From DASVNK01 sp036383895 (GTDB taxonomy: Bacteria > Verrucomicrobiota > Verrucomicrobiia > Limisphaerales > SXQI01), in contig DASVNK010000030.1 of assembly GCA_036383895.1 (NCBI GenBank), positions 124,001-188,000 of the forward strand: a DNA stretch of 64,000 nt, written 5' to 3'. Position 1 is the stretch's first letter; the number at the start of each line of letters is the position of its first letter. The notes beneath the pieces are model-generated. The model was not told where the DNA came from and ran no database searches. It saw only the letters and a list, made by a program, of their open reading frames with translations. The position numbers and the translations under genes are program-made. Below, piece after piece: positions 43,774 to 52,760 of this stretch.

Positions 43774-46700
43774 TTACGCGAACAAACTCTGTATCTCTTC
43801 CCACGTAAGATTGTTCGCCATCTGCTCCTCCCCGCTCAACGTTGATTGGATCAACTCGCGCTTTTTGTTCTGCAAATTCAGGATTTTTTCTTCCACCGTT
43901 CCGCGCGTAATCAGCTTATAGCTCGTCACCACGCGCGTTTGCCCGATCCGGTGTGCGCGATCCGTCGCCTGTGCTTCCACCGCCGGATTCCACCACGGAT
44001 CAAAATGAATCACCGTATCCGCCGCTGTTAAGTTCAGTCCCACGCCACCGGCCTTCAAACTGATCAGGAAAACAGGAATGTTCGCCTTGCTCTGAAATTC
44101 CTGCACCACCTTCGCCCGATCCTGCGTGCTCCCATCCAAATAGCTGAACTCAATGCTCTCGCTCCTCAAATGCTCCTTCAGCAGCGCGAGCATCTCCGTA
44201 AACTGGCTGAACACCAGCACGCGATGCCCGCCATCGATCACCTCCTGCAACAACTCGCCAAACAGCTCCACCTTTCCCGAATTCGCCTCGCTTGCGCGCT
44301 CCAGTTTCAGCAAGCGCAAATCGCAGCACACCTGCCGCAGCCGCAACAGCGCAGTCAAAATCACCATTCTGCTCTTCTGGATTCCTTGGTGCCCCACCGC
44401 GGTTGAAATCTCCTGCCGGCTGCTCTCCAGCAATTGTTGATACACCTCCTGCTGCTCCGCTGTTAATTCGCAGAACGACACCTGTTCCAATTTCTCCGGA
44501 AGATCCTTCGCAACCTCCGTCTTCAATCGCCGCAGTAGAAACGGCCGAATCCTCCGCGCCAGCCGCGCCTTCGCCTCAGCATTATTCTCTCGCGCAATCG
44601 GCGCTTCATACCTCTCCTTGAAATCCGTCGCTGAACCCAAATAACCCGGCATCAAAAAATCGAAAATCGACCACAGATCCAGCACTGAGTTCTCAATCGG
44701 CGTTCCCGTCAACACCAGGCGGTTTCTCGCCCGAATCGATTTCACCGCCTGCGCGTTTTGTGTCTGTCGATTCTTAATATGCTGCGCCTCATCCAGTGCG
44801 ACCGTGTCGAACTCAATCCCGCGATAAACATCCGCATCTCGCCGAATGAGCGCATAACTCGTCACCACCAAATCGGCCTTCTCAATCTCCGAAAACAACT
44901 CCGCGCGCTTCGGCCCATGGAGCGCAATCACCTTCAACTCCGGCGTAAACTTCGCAGCTTCCGCCACCCAGTTAAAAACCAGCGAGGTCGGGCATACAAT
45001 CAGCGACGGCAATGTTTCGTTTCGTCGCTCAACAACATATTTTAAGAACGCGAGCGTCTGTAGCGTTTTGCCCAAACCCATTTCATCCGCGAGGATTCCG
45101 CCAAACCGATTCCGCCTCAGAAAATCCAGCCATCCCACGCCATGTTTCTGATACGGACGCAGAACATCTTCCAGGTTCCCCAGCGGCGGCACTTCAAACT
45201 TCGCCTCGCCGCTATGCTGCTGTGCCTTCGCGCGCCATTCCTGCGGTGCTTTGACCTGCCATGATTTATTTTCCGCGAGCGCAGCCGACAAAAATCCCGC
45301 CTGCTGGTTGGCAATCCGATATCCATTCGCGTGCTGCTCCGGCGCACAATCGAGCAACACTTCCTGCAACTCCTCCACCGCGCCGGTATCGATGATCGCG
45401 AATTTCCCGTTCGGCAGGCGCGTGTGACTCTGCCCCGACCGAATCAACCGCTGGATTTCCGCGGTCGAAAATTTCTGACCTGAGCCGCTCTTGTACGCTA
45501 CATCCACATCGAACCACTGCTGCCCGGACGGCGTCACTTCGAAGCTCGGTTCGATCCGTTCCAGGTTCTTCGCTGTGCTCTTCTCCAGCCGTTCCTCCAG
45601 AACCACCTTCCATTCGCGCTCCAGCTTGTGGTAATCGCGCGCGAAAAAGTTCAGCACCGAACTCTGTCCCGCGAGTTGCAGCACGCCTTCCTCGTGCGGT
45701 CCGGTGAATCCCGCCCTTTGTAATTTCCCAAGCGCAGCCTGTTCGACCGCCAAATCCCGCGTCCCATACCGCGTCGCGCTGCTCGGGTCGGGCATCCACA
45801 CCGACTCCTTGGCCGACGCTGTCCCAGCCGTGATCCGCTTGCCGCCGTAATCGAAATGCAATTTTCCCTCCAGGTGTGCAATTCCTCCCGCGAGTTCCAG
45901 CACCACGCGCGGCGAGGCCGTCACCAACTCGAATTGCTCCATCGCGAAATTCGCTTCCACTTCGCACGTCGTTTGCAACCGCGGCCAATCCTGGCTGAGG
46001 AACAGTGGGATATCTTTCCGCTCGATCCGAACTTCTCCCGCGAGCAACTCCTTCGCCGCGCTCGGCAGAAAAATCGGTTGAAACTCCTTCCCGTCAAAAA
46101 TCCATGATTCCTCCGCTCCGCGAATCACCGCTGACGAGTCGAGCTTTTGTCTCACCTTCAAAGCAATTGCTCCGGTTTTCTCCAGCGACGCCGCCAACTT
46201 CATCCGCACCGCTTCACCGGAAACCGAAATCGCATTTGTCTTTCCCAACGTTACTCGCGGATGTCCCACGGAAGCCCGCAGCACCTTCACCAGTTCATCC
46301 GGCCCTGCCATGAACATCCCCGGCGTATCGCCTGCCGCACCTTCCAACGCGTCGAGCAACCGCGTATCTTCCTCACTGAACGCAAACGTCTCTCCATCCG
46401 CCAACACGTTCAGCGGCGTCCGCCCCTTTGCCCAGATCGCCTCCGCGTAAAGCATCACCTTCCCCTTCGCCAGAGCCTGCGAAAAATTCGGCGGGAACAC
46501 CAAAGCGATCTCCGCCTCGCGACCTTCCGCTGATCGTTTGATCCGCTTGAACGTCTTTTCCACGCGCATCGCGTTCCCTGGAGCAGAACTCTTTGTCTTT
46601 TCCTTTTCCGCGTTGGCCTGCGTTCCGCCCGTGGCCTGCTGCACATGGTGCAAACCCACCGCAATCGAATGAACACACATCGCCCCCCAGCTCCGGGCCG

Positions 46701-46920
46701 TCCGGCAGGTGCACAAATTGTCGATATTGATCGTGTCCTTGATCACCAACCCGGCCCGATACGAAGTCGTCCCTTCTTGAACCACCCCTTTTAAAACCGG
46801 CGACGTCCAGTTCGATGACAGCACCCGTTCACCAGCAAGCACCCCGCGCGCCTGTTTCAACACGTCCCAACCCGCGATCTTGGCGAGAAACTGTTCACTC
46901 AATTCGACCTTATCTGCCAC
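43774..46920 (-). CDS. SWIM zinc-finger SNF2-family helicase
   Basis: This roughly 1048-residue protein has a SWIM zinc-binding motif near residues 72-90 (LCTCRTARSWGAMCVHS), a long middle region, then the SNF2 motor: Walker A DEMGLGKT (near residue 615), DEAQ box (near 710), LTGTPIENS, and C-terminal VFSQFTEML, SLKAGGVGLNLTAADTVIHFDPWWNP and RAHRIGQTR. Such ATPases remodel nucleoprotein complexes, for example polymerase or repair complexes. I place the start at GTG 46920 because AAAGGAGG (46930-46937) is nine bases upstream of it, whereas GTG 46929 would touch the Shine-Dalgarno sequence. It is convergent with the FG-GAP gene. Confidence 0.94.
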   Translation of the reverse strand: MADKVELSEQFLAKIAGWDVLKQARGVLAGERVLSSNWTSPVLKGVVQEGTTSYRAGLVIKDTINIDNLCTCRTARSWGAMCVHSIAVGLHHVQQATGGTQANAEKEKTKSSAPGNAMRVEKTFKRIKRSAEGREAEIALVFPPNFSQALAKGKVMLYAEAIWAKGRTPLNVLADGETFAFSEEDTRLLDALEGAAGDTPGMFMAGPDELVKVLRASVGHPRVTLGKTNAISVSGEAVRMKLAASLEKTGAIALKVRQKLDSSAVIRGAEESWIFDGKEFQPIFLPSAAKELLAGEVRIERKDIPLFLSQDWPRLQTTCEVEANFAMEQFELVTASPRVVLELAGGIAHLEGKLHFDYGGKRITAGTASAKESVWMPDPSSATRYGTRDLAVEQAALGKLQRAGFTGPHEEGVLQLAGQSSVLNFFARDYHKLEREWKVVLEERLEKSTAKNLERIEPSFEVTPSGQQWFDVDVAYKSGSGQKFSTAEIQRLIRSGQSHTRLPNGKFAIIDTGAVEELQEVLLDCAPEQHANGYRIANQQAGFLSAALAENKSWQVKAPQEWRAKAQQHSGEAKFEVPPLGNLEDVLRPYQKHGVGWLDFLRRNRFGGILADEMGLGKTLQTLAFLKYVVERRNETLPSLIVCPTSLVFNWVAEAAKFTPELKVIALHGPKRAELFSEIEKADLVVTSYALIRRDADVYRGIEFDTVALDEAQHIKNRQTQNAQAVKSIRARNRLVLTGTPIENSVLDLWSIFDFLMPGYLGSATDFKERYEAPIARENNAEAKARLARRIRPFLLRRLKTEVAKDLPEKLEQVSFCELTAEQQEVYQQLLESSRQEISTAVGHQGIQKSRMVILTALLRLRQVCCDLRLLKLERASEANSGKVELFGELLQEVIDGGHRVLVFSQFTEMLALLKEHLRSESIEFSYLDGSTQDRAKVVQEFQSKANIPVFLISLKAGGVGLNLTAADTVIHFDPWWNPAVEAQATDRAHRIGQTRVVTSYKLITRGTVEEKILNLQNKKRELIQSTLSGEEQMANNLTWEEIQSLFA

Positions 46921-46945
46921 TGCGCTCACCCTCCTTTAACCGGAT

Positions 46946-46974
46946 AAAAACACAATAAAACACAATCAAACACG
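46946..46974 (+). repeat. AAACACA-type degenerate repeat tract, copy 4 (short)
   Basis: Three units (AAAAACACA, AAAACACA, AAACACG) recur exactly every ten bases. They lie in the 257-base region between the divergent helicase and Calx-beta genes, about 200 bases before the latter. The AAACACA strand matches the direction of the plus-strand gene downstream, as in the other three copies. Confidence 0.6.
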
Positions 46975-47177
46975 ATAACGTTAACCGCTAAAGAATGCGT
47001 AAAGTATTCGAGAACAAGAACATGCGTCAAAATTCTCTTTAGATTCGTTTTTCCGCTGTAAGTCAATTGCCTACAGGCCCTTAGTCCCGCCGTACGACGA
47101 ACCCTTAGTCATCAGGCTGTTGCTTCTTGCAGGTGGTGCGATCCTACCCCGCGCTTATCCTTCTCCCAGACAGAAAG

Positions 47178-47855
47178 ATGAAGCCCATGCTCTGCACCAC
47201 CCGCTCCCAATCGGCCTTCCTTCTCGCACTGATCCTGGCACTCATTTTCGTTTCCGCATCCTTTGCGGCCGGGGATGTTAAAATCTTCGGCTACGAAACA
47301 CCCGCTTACGTCGACATCGACCGCTCCGAATATCGGGTCAACGAAGCAGACGGCACCGTATCCATCATCCTCGTCCGCTCGGGCGACTTCCGCCAAACCA
47401 CCACTGTCGATTACCAGACGATGGAACTCGAAGCCAGCGAAGGCCAGGATTACAAAGCCACCGGCGGCACGATCACTTTCCGCCCGGGCGAGGGCTTCAA
47501 ACAAATCGTCCTGCAAATCATCGCCGACGATGCAGCGGAGCCTTCCGAATCCTTCAATTTCGAACTTACCGGCGGCGGACCAAACACCGTCCTTGGCCGA
47601 GCCTGGACTACGGTGTGGATCGAAGACGCACCGCGTGCTCCAAGTCAGCCAAATATCGAAATCGCCTCTGCTGCGAATGGGCAAATCCTCCTTTCCTGGG
47701 AATCAGACCGCGCCTGCGGCCTCGAACGTTCCGCCAATCCAGCCGGTGGCTCATGGGAACCAGTCCCCTGCAATCCCGTCGCCGAAGGAAATCGCTTTCA
47801 GGTCTCTCAACCTCTCGGCGGCACGCTTTACTTCTACCGCCTCCGAGCAGAGTAG
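47178..47855 (+). CDS. Exported Calx-beta domain protein
   Basis: The predicted product of ATG 47178 has 226 residues. A signal peptide (about 1-29, cleavage near FAA) is followed by a Calx-beta-like domain (about 40-145: IDRSEYRVNEADGTVSIILVRSGD, DYKATGGTITFRPGEGFKQIVLQIIADD, SFNFELTGG) and a C-terminal segment with LLSWESDRACGLERSANPAGGSWEPV and FYRLRAE. The latter resembles the small beta domain also seen at the end of the FnIII protein at 12142. Calx-beta folds bind calcium in adhesion and surface proteins. It stands alone, convergent with the glycosyltransferase. Confidence 0.82.
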   Translation: MKPMLCTTRSQSAFLLALILALIFVSASFAAGDVKIFGYETPAYVDIDRSEYRVNEADGTVSIILVRSGDFRQTTTVDYQTMELEASEGQDYKATGGTITFRPGEGFKQIVLQIIADDAAEPSESFNFELTGGGPNTVLGRAWTTVWIEDAPRAPSQPNIEIASAANGQILLSWESDRACGLERSANPAGGSWEPVPCNPVAEGNRFQVSQPLGGTLYFYRLRAE

Positions 47856-47860
47856 GGGAC

Positions 47861-48967
47861 TTACGCCGGCTTTCCGCCGCGCGCCTGTTCTTCCAGCCAA
47901 TCGCATGCGATCGGCAAAATCCTGCTCCAATGAAACGTCTTCGCTCGTTCCCAAGCCGCAAGCCTCAGCCGATCGTACATACCTGCCTCCGTCACTAGCT
48001 CCCGAATCCTCGCTGCCAATAGTTCTGGGGTTTCCCCACGCGCCACCACCCCCGTCTCGTTATCCAGTGTGGATTCCCGCAAACCAGCTACCGGATACAC
48101 CGCCGCCGGCGTCCCCATCGCATTCGCCTCGATTACATTCAGTCCCCAACCTTCCCGCTGCGACGTGTGCAAAAGCAAATGACTATCGCGTAGCAATGCG
48201 TCCTTCTCCGCCTCCTTCAACGCACCAACAAATTCCACCTGCTCCTGTAACCCACACTCCGCCACCACTCCCCGCAACACATTCTCAATCTCGCCCACGC
48301 CCACAATTCGCATCCGCGCTTCAGTCCCCAATTTCTTCAACTCCGCCACAGTCCGAATCGAATGATCAATCCGCTTGTTCGGCGCCAATCGTGAAACCAC
48401 GACCAGCTTTAACGGTTGCACCAGTGTCTTTTCCTCCAGCGTGGGCAAGGCCACCGTATGCACCCCGTAGCGAATGATATCGACCCGCTTCACTCCATGC
48501 GCCAGCAACTGGTCCCGTGTCGATTCGCATGCCGTCCAAAAAGTCACGTTCCGGTAGAGCCAGTGAGTCCATCGCTCTTGAGTCTTCCCAATCGTGTTCC
48601 AGGGAAATTGGTAAAAGGCGTCCCAAATCGGCCCCAGCACCTCGTGAATGTAAGCCACGCAATTCGTCCCGCACCACCAAGGGGCATACCACGGAATTCC
48701 GTGATGCTGATCAATCACCAGATCAAACCGCGCCTGCTTCCGATACCATTTCCGCGCTTCCAAAATTGAAGTTCCCTTCCCACCTCCCCGCAGAATCTTA
48801 ATCCCCTCAATTGTCGTTTCCGGCGCGCAACCCTCAAACGCGTTCGCGAACCAATAAACCTCGTGCCCCCGTTCCGCGAGCGCTGCCAAATACCCGCGCG
48901 TCACCCGTTCCGCCCCGCCCGCGAGCGGGTTCTCCGGATCACGCCAGTTCAGCATCAAAAAACGCAC
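47861..48967 (-). CDS. Glycosyltransferase family 4 protein
   Basis: This 368-residue GT-B enzyme starts at GTG 48967. The N-terminus RFLMLNWRDPENPLAGGAERVTRGYL is the acceptor-domain start. The C-terminal domain has VVVSRLAPNKRIDHSI, HTSQREGWGLNVIEANAMGTPAAVY (the E-x7-E motif region, REGWGLNVIE) and LRESTLDNETGVV. It transfers a sugar from a nucleotide donor, probably to a surface polysaccharide or lipid carrier. No partner glycan genes lie directly beside it. Confidence 0.93.
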   Translation of the reverse strand: MRFLMLNWRDPENPLAGGAERVTRGYLAALAERGHEVYWFANAFEGCAPETTIEGIKILRGGGKGTSILEARKWYRKQARFDLVIDQHHGIPWYAPWWCGTNCVAYIHEVLGPIWDAFYQFPWNTIGKTQERWTHWLYRNVTFWTACESTRDQLLAHGVKRVDIIRYGVHTVALPTLEEKTLVQPLKLVVVSRLAPNKRIDHSIRTVAELKKLGTEARMRIVGVGEIENVLRGVVAECGLQEQVEFVGALKEAEKDALLRDSHLLLHTSQREGWGLNVIEANAMGTPAAVYPVAGLRESTLDNETGVVARGETPELLAARIRELVTEAGMYDRLRLAAWERAKTFHWSRILPIACDWLEEQARGGKPA

Positions 48968-49081
48968 TCGCCGGTTTATCCTTCACCCCTTCGCGAGATG
49001 CAATCTTCCTTCGCTCGCATCCGAAGGACTGTGAACGACTCGAGTCGGGTAAACCCTGAGCATTTCTGACGGCTGTGGCTT

Positions 49082-49114
49082 TTTTTGAGCAGGGATTTCG
49101 TTCATGCTCAAAAA
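49082..49114. repeat. Inverted repeat, 10-bp arms
   Basis: TTTTTGAGCA (49082-49091) and TGCTCAAAAA (49105-49114) are perfect complements 13 bases apart. The A/T-rich outer ends give it the form of a bidirectional terminator, but both flanking genes start, not end, here. It could be a regulatory palindrome. Confidence 0.55.
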
Positions 49115-49200
49115 GAGCCATTTTCATTTGACCTTCTCCGGCTGGTGTAATGCTCGGCAGACCAGCTACTTACAATTCATCGTTCACGAGTTTTTCACGC

Positions 49201-49216
49201 TGGCATCGCCGTTGCT
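49201..49216 (+). promoter_or_regulatory. Sigma-54 (RpoN) promoter of glnB-amt-glnA
   Basis: TGGCATCGCCGTTGCT matches TGGCAyr-N4-TTGCW with TGGCA and TTGCT intact and correct ten-base spacing between GG and GC. Transcription would start near 49227, leaving an 80-base leader to glnB. Nitrogen operons are classic RpoN/NtrC targets. Confidence 0.8.
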
Positions 49217-49309
49217 AAAGCCCCGCTCGTTCCGTTTAGCGTGTTGCTGCGGACGCAAACTTGGTTCGTATCGCGTGGAGCCGCCGGTTCTCGCCCTACC
49301 CCAAAACAT

Positions 49310-49648
49310 ATGAAGAAAATCGAAGCGATTATAAAGCCATTCAAATTGGAGGAAGTGAAGGATGCGCTCGGTGAGGTCGGCATCGAAGGCATGACAGTCA
49401 CTGAGGTAAAAGGATTCGGCCGCCAAAAGGGTCACACGGAGATTTACCGCGGCAGCGAATACACCGTCGACTTCCTGCCCAAGATCAAACTCGAACTCGT
49501 CATCGCCGACAGTCAGGTCGATGCCGCGGTCGCGACCATCATAAAGTCGGCCAAAACCGGCAAAATCGGCGACGGAAAAGTTTTCGTCACCACGATCGAC
49601 GACGCGGTCCGCATCCGCACGGAAGAACGCGGTGAATTGGCTGTTTAA
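49310..49648 (+). CDS. glnB: Nitrogen regulatory protein P-II
   Basis: This 112-residue P-II protein starts at ATG 49310 (MKKIEAIIKPFKLEEVKDAL). The T-loop Tyr51 (YRGSEYTVDF), the usual uridylylation site, is present, and GKIGDGKVFV (the B-loop) binds ATP/ADP. P-II integrates 2-oxoglutarate, glutamine and energy status and controls ammonium transport and glutamine synthetase in the cytoplasm. It is followed after 19 bases by an ammonium transporter, the gene order typical of the GlnK subtype, so glnK is an equally good name. Confidence 0.96.
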   Translation: MKKIEAIIKPFKLEEVKDALGEVGIEGMTVTEVKGFGRQKGHTEIYRGSEYTVDFLPKIKLELVIADSQVDAAVATIIKSAKTGKIGDGKVFVTTIDDAVRIRTEERGELAV

Positions 49649-49667
49649 CCCTCAAAACCAAACCCAA

Positions 49668-51137
49668 ATGAAAAAACTCCTTTTTACATTTTTGTTGCTC
49701 TGCAGCTTCACCGCCGTCCTCGCGGCGGAAGAAGTAAAAGCATCCGTTCCCACAGATGCTGCGGCGCCGGTCGCGGCGGCCGTGGCTGATGAATTAAAAG
49801 ATCCCGATCTCGCGGCGCGCGTTGCTGAAATCGAAGCATATTTGAACAACACCGCGCGTCCGAGTGGCGAAGCGAAAGTGAAGAGCAACATTGGCGGTCC
49901 TGGTCCCGGCCACAACGCCTGGCAGATGGTGTCGACTGCGTTGGTGCTTTTCATGACTCTTCCTGGCCTCGCACTTTTCTACGGCGGATTAGTTCGTCGG
50001 AAAAACGTTCTCTCAGTCTTGGCACAGTGCCTTGGCATTGCCGGGATGGTCACAATTCTCTGGTGGGTTTGTGGTTACAGCCTCTCGTTTAGCGGCGGAA
50101 ATGCCTTTATCGGCGATTTCGCAGCAGCGTTCTTCAAAGGTATTGAACCTGGTAAAGTCGGCGCTGGCTACCACTGGATTAGCGACAGCATGTGGGCCAT
50201 GTTCCAGCTCACCTTCGCGATCATCACTCCAGCCCTGATCATCGGCGCGATCGCGGAGCGTATGAAATTCTCCGCAGTGCTGCTTTTTGTGGCTCTCTGG
50301 ATGTTCGCTGTTTACTTCCCGCTCGCGCACATGGTCTGGGCGACAAACGGTTTCATGTGCGGCGCGTTGAATCCTGAGGCGGGCATCAAAGCATTGGATT
50401 TCGCCGGTGGAACCGTCGTTCACATGAGTTCCGGTTGGAGTGCGCTGGTGCTCTGCTTGATTCTCGGTAAGCGTCTCGGCTTCGGCAAAGAGCCTATGCC
50501 TCCGCACAGCATGGTGCTATGTATGGTCGGCACGGGAATGCTCTGGGTGGGTTGGTATGGTTTCAACGCCGGCTCGGCACTAGGCGCTGATGCAATCGCT
50601 TCGAATGCTTTCGCAACGACAACTCTGGCGGCTGCAACGGCTGGTTTTGTGTGGGGCTGCATCGAATGGATCTCCCGCGGCAAACCAAGCGTGCTGGGCT
50701 TCTGCTCCGGCATCGTCGGCGGCCTGGTTGTCATTACTCCTGCAGCTGGCTTCGTGAACACGACCGGCGCGATGATCATTGGCGTCCTTGCTGGTGCGAT
50801 TCCTTACTTCGCAGTTGCCAAGATGAAAGCGATGTTCGGCTACGACGACGCATTGGATACCTTCGGCATCCACGGCGTGGGCGGAACGCTCGGCGCAATC
50901 CTCACTGGCATCCTCGCGGATCCGGCGGTGAACTCAGTCATCACTCCTGAGCTGAAAAGCCAGCTTCTCGGCGCTCAGATCAAAGCGATCCTCGTGACGA
51001 TGGTCCTCTCGATTGTCGGCACCGCCGTGATCGCCCTAGTGGTGAAAGCAGTCCTCGGACTCCGTCCGGAGGAAGAAGCCGAAACGATCGGCCTGGATCT
51101 CGTCGAACACGGCGAAGAGGCTTATCACGGCGCTTAA
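49668..51137 (+). CDS. amtB: Ammonium transporter (Amt/MEP family)
   Basis: This 489-residue membrane protein starts at ATG 49668 with a cleavable signal peptide (MKKLLFTFLLLCSFTAVLA), a 70-residue Ala-rich periplasmic segment, then eleven membrane helices. The twin pore histidines are visible in TVVHMSSGWSAL and FGIHGVGGTLGA, and the aromatic gate in IGDFAAAFFKG. It carries NH4+/NH3 into the cell and is blocked by P-II at the inner face under nitrogen excess. The long Ala/Glu-rich N-terminal extension is unusual for AmtB. The glutamine synthetase gene follows after an 84-base gap containing a hairpin. Confidence 0.96.
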   Translation: MKKLLFTFLLLCSFTAVLAAEEVKASVPTDAAAPVAAAVADELKDPDLAARVAEIEAYLNNTARPSGEAKVKSNIGGPGPGHNAWQMVSTALVLFMTLPGLALFYGGLVRRKNVLSVLAQCLGIAGMVTILWWVCGYSLSFSGGNAFIGDFAAAFFKGIEPGKVGAGYHWISDSMWAMFQLTFAIITPALIIGAIAERMKFSAVLLFVALWMFAVYFPLAHMVWATNGFMCGALNPEAGIKALDFAGGTVVHMSSGWSALVLCLILGKRLGFGKEPMPPHSMVLCMVGTGMLWVGWYGFNAGSALGADAIASNAFATTTLAAATAGFVWGCIEWISRGKPSVLGFCSGIVGGLVVITPAAGFVNTTGAMIIGVLAGAIPYFAVAKMKAMFGYDDALDTFGIHGVGGTLGAILTGILADPAVNSVITPELKSQLLGAQIKAILVTMVLSIVGTAVIALVVKAVLGLRPEEEAETIGLDLVEHGEEAYHGA

Positions 51138-51160
51138 CCATAAACCTCAACCTTTTCGAG

Positions 51161-51186
51161 GCTGCTCTCGCGCAAGCGGGAGCAGC
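51161..51186 (+). other. Hairpin between amtB and glnA
   Basis: GCTGCTCTCGC (51161-51171), loop GCAA, GCGGGAGCAGC (51176-51186) form an 11-bp stem with one G-T pair and a stable GNRA-type tetraloop. No U-tract follows, so it is not a simple terminator. It could set the glnA:amtB ratio by processing or partial attenuation, or mark the glnA leader. Confidence 0.6.
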
Positions 51187-51221
51187 TTCGTCTCAAACCA
51201 ACAGTGAATCAGAAAAAAGAA

Positions 51222-52634
51222 ATGAGCACACCGAAGAGCGTTATAGATAACGCCAAGAAACAGGGCGCCAAAATGGTCGACGTCAAGTTCGTCGACACAT
51301 TCGGCACATGGCAGCACTTCAGCGTCCCCATCGCTGAGCTAACCGAAGATGTCTTCGAAGAAGGATTCGGTTTTGACGGATCATCCATCCGCGGCTGGAA
51401 GAGCATCGAAGCGAGCGACATGCTCGCCATGCCCGATCCGAAGACCGCGTTCATCGATCCGTTCTGCAACGTGCCCACGCTCAGCCTTACCTGCACCATC
51501 GCGGAGACCGGCACCAAGGAAGCCTACAACCGCGACCCGCGCGGCATCGCGCAACGCGGCGAAAAATATCTCCAATCAACCGGCCTAGCGGACACCGCGG
51601 TCTTCGGCCCGGAAGCGGAGTTCTTCATCTTCGACAACGTGCAGTACGACCACAAAGCGAACGGCACGTTCTACAGCATCGATTCGGAAGAAGGCATCTG
51701 GAATAGCGGTCGCGATGAAATGCCGAACCTCGGTTACAAGATTCGCTACAAGGAAGGTTACTTCCCGGTCGCGCCTACCGATACGCAGCAGGACATCCGC
51801 ACCGAAATGACGCTGGTCATGGAACAGCTCGGCATTCGCGTCGAGCGCCAGCATCACGAAGTCGCCACCGCCGGCCAGGCGGAAATCGATTTCCGTTTCG
51901 ATACGCTCGTGAAAACCGCCGACACGATGATGCTCTACAAATACATCATCAAAAACGTCGCGCGGAAGCATGGTAAAACCGTGACCTTCATGCCGAAGCC
52001 CCTCTTCGGCGACAACGGTTCCGGCATGCACACGCATCAATCGCTCTGGAAGAAGGGCAAGCCGCTCTTCGCCGGCAACGAATACGCCGGTCTTTCACAA
52101 ATGGCGCTGCATTACATCGGCGGCATTTTGAAACACGCCAAGGCGCTCTGCGCGATCTGCAATCCCACGACGAACTCCTACAAACGTCTCGTTCCTGGGT
52201 ACGAAGCACCGGTGAATCTCGCTTACAGCGCGCGCAATCGTTCCGCTGCCATTCGCATCCCGATGTTCAGCGAAAATCCCAAAGCCAAGCGCATCGAGTA
52301 TCGCCCGCCGGATCCGGCCGCCAATCCATATCTCTGCTACACCGCGTTGCTTATGGCCGGCCTCGACGGCGTCCTCAACAAAATTGATCCAGGCGAACCG
52401 ATGGACAAAAACATCTACGAACTGCCGCCCGAAGAACTCAAAAAAGTTCCGAACGTGCCCGGCAGTCTCGGCGAAGCGCTCGACCATCTCGAGAAAGACA
52501 ACGCCTTCCTCCTGAAGGGCGACGTCTTCACCAGCGACTTCCTCGAAATGTGGATCAGCCACAAACGCAAGGAACACGACGCACTCCGCCTGCGTCCGCA
52601 TCCCTACGAATTCTTCCTCTACTACGACGTCTAG
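51222..52634 (+). CDS. glnA: Glutamine synthetase type I
   Basis: This 470-residue GSI enzyme (start ATG 51222; GTG 51204 would add six residues) condenses glutamate and ammonia to glutamine with ATP. Signatures include FGFDGSSIRGWKSIEASDM, PEAEFFIFD, HHEVATAGQAEIDFRFDTL and MPKPLFGDNGSGMHTHQSLWK. The regulatory adenylylation site is present as Tyr in NIYELPPEE, which places it in the adenylylated GSI-beta class. It completes the nitrogen-assimilation operon glnB-amtB-glnA. A strong terminator follows at 52670. Confidence 0.97.
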   Translation: MSTPKSVIDNAKKQGAKMVDVKFVDTFGTWQHFSVPIAELTEDVFEEGFGFDGSSIRGWKSIEASDMLAMPDPKTAFIDPFCNVPTLSLTCTIAETGTKEAYNRDPRGIAQRGEKYLQSTGLADTAVFGPEAEFFIFDNVQYDHKANGTFYSIDSEEGIWNSGRDEMPNLGYKIRYKEGYFPVAPTDTQQDIRTEMTLVMEQLGIRVERQHHEVATAGQAEIDFRFDTLVKTADTMMLYKYIIKNVARKHGKTVTFMPKPLFGDNGSGMHTHQSLWKKGKPLFAGNEYAGLSQMALHYIGGILKHAKALCAICNPTTNSYKRLVPGYEAPVNLAYSARNRSAAIRIPMFSENPKAKRIEYRPPDPAANPYLCYTALLMAGLDGVLNKIDPGEPMDKNIYELPPEELKKVPNVPGSLGEALDHLEKDNAFLLKGDVFTSDFLEMWISHKRKEHDALRLRPHPYEFFLYYDV

Positions 52635-52669
52635 AACTGGGTCGGAGGAACCCCAACCAGATGCACACA

Positions 52670-52700
52670 CGGCGCGGCGCAAGTCGCGCCGTTTTTGTTT
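52670..52700 (+). terminator. Intrinsic terminator of the nitrogen operon
   Basis: CGGCGCG (52670-52676), loop of eight bases, CGCGCCG (52685-52691), then TTTTTGTTT. It lies 35 bases after the glnA stop. Confidence 0.85.
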
Positions 52701-52760
52701 ACAAACATCCCGCCGCATTGGAATTGTCCCGCAACACCGGCTCGATCATAATACAGCGCG

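Larger units (their letters stand above)
48968..49309. other. 342-base divergent regulatory region before glnB
   Basis: No gene is supported here. The region holds an inverted repeat at 49082-49114, a spaced inverted repeat GCTGGT-N14-ACCAGC at 49141-49166 and a near-consensus sigma-54 promoter at 49201-49216. The spaced repeat lies 34 bases upstream of the -24 element, a suitable distance for an NtrC-type enhancer, though it does not match the NtrC consensus. Confidence 0.6.

Noticed and set aside
47263..48477. 404-codon plus-strand frame across Calx-beta and GT4 genes
   Set aside because: It overlaps two recognised genes, is Pro/Ser/Arg-rich and lacks any domain; shadow frame.
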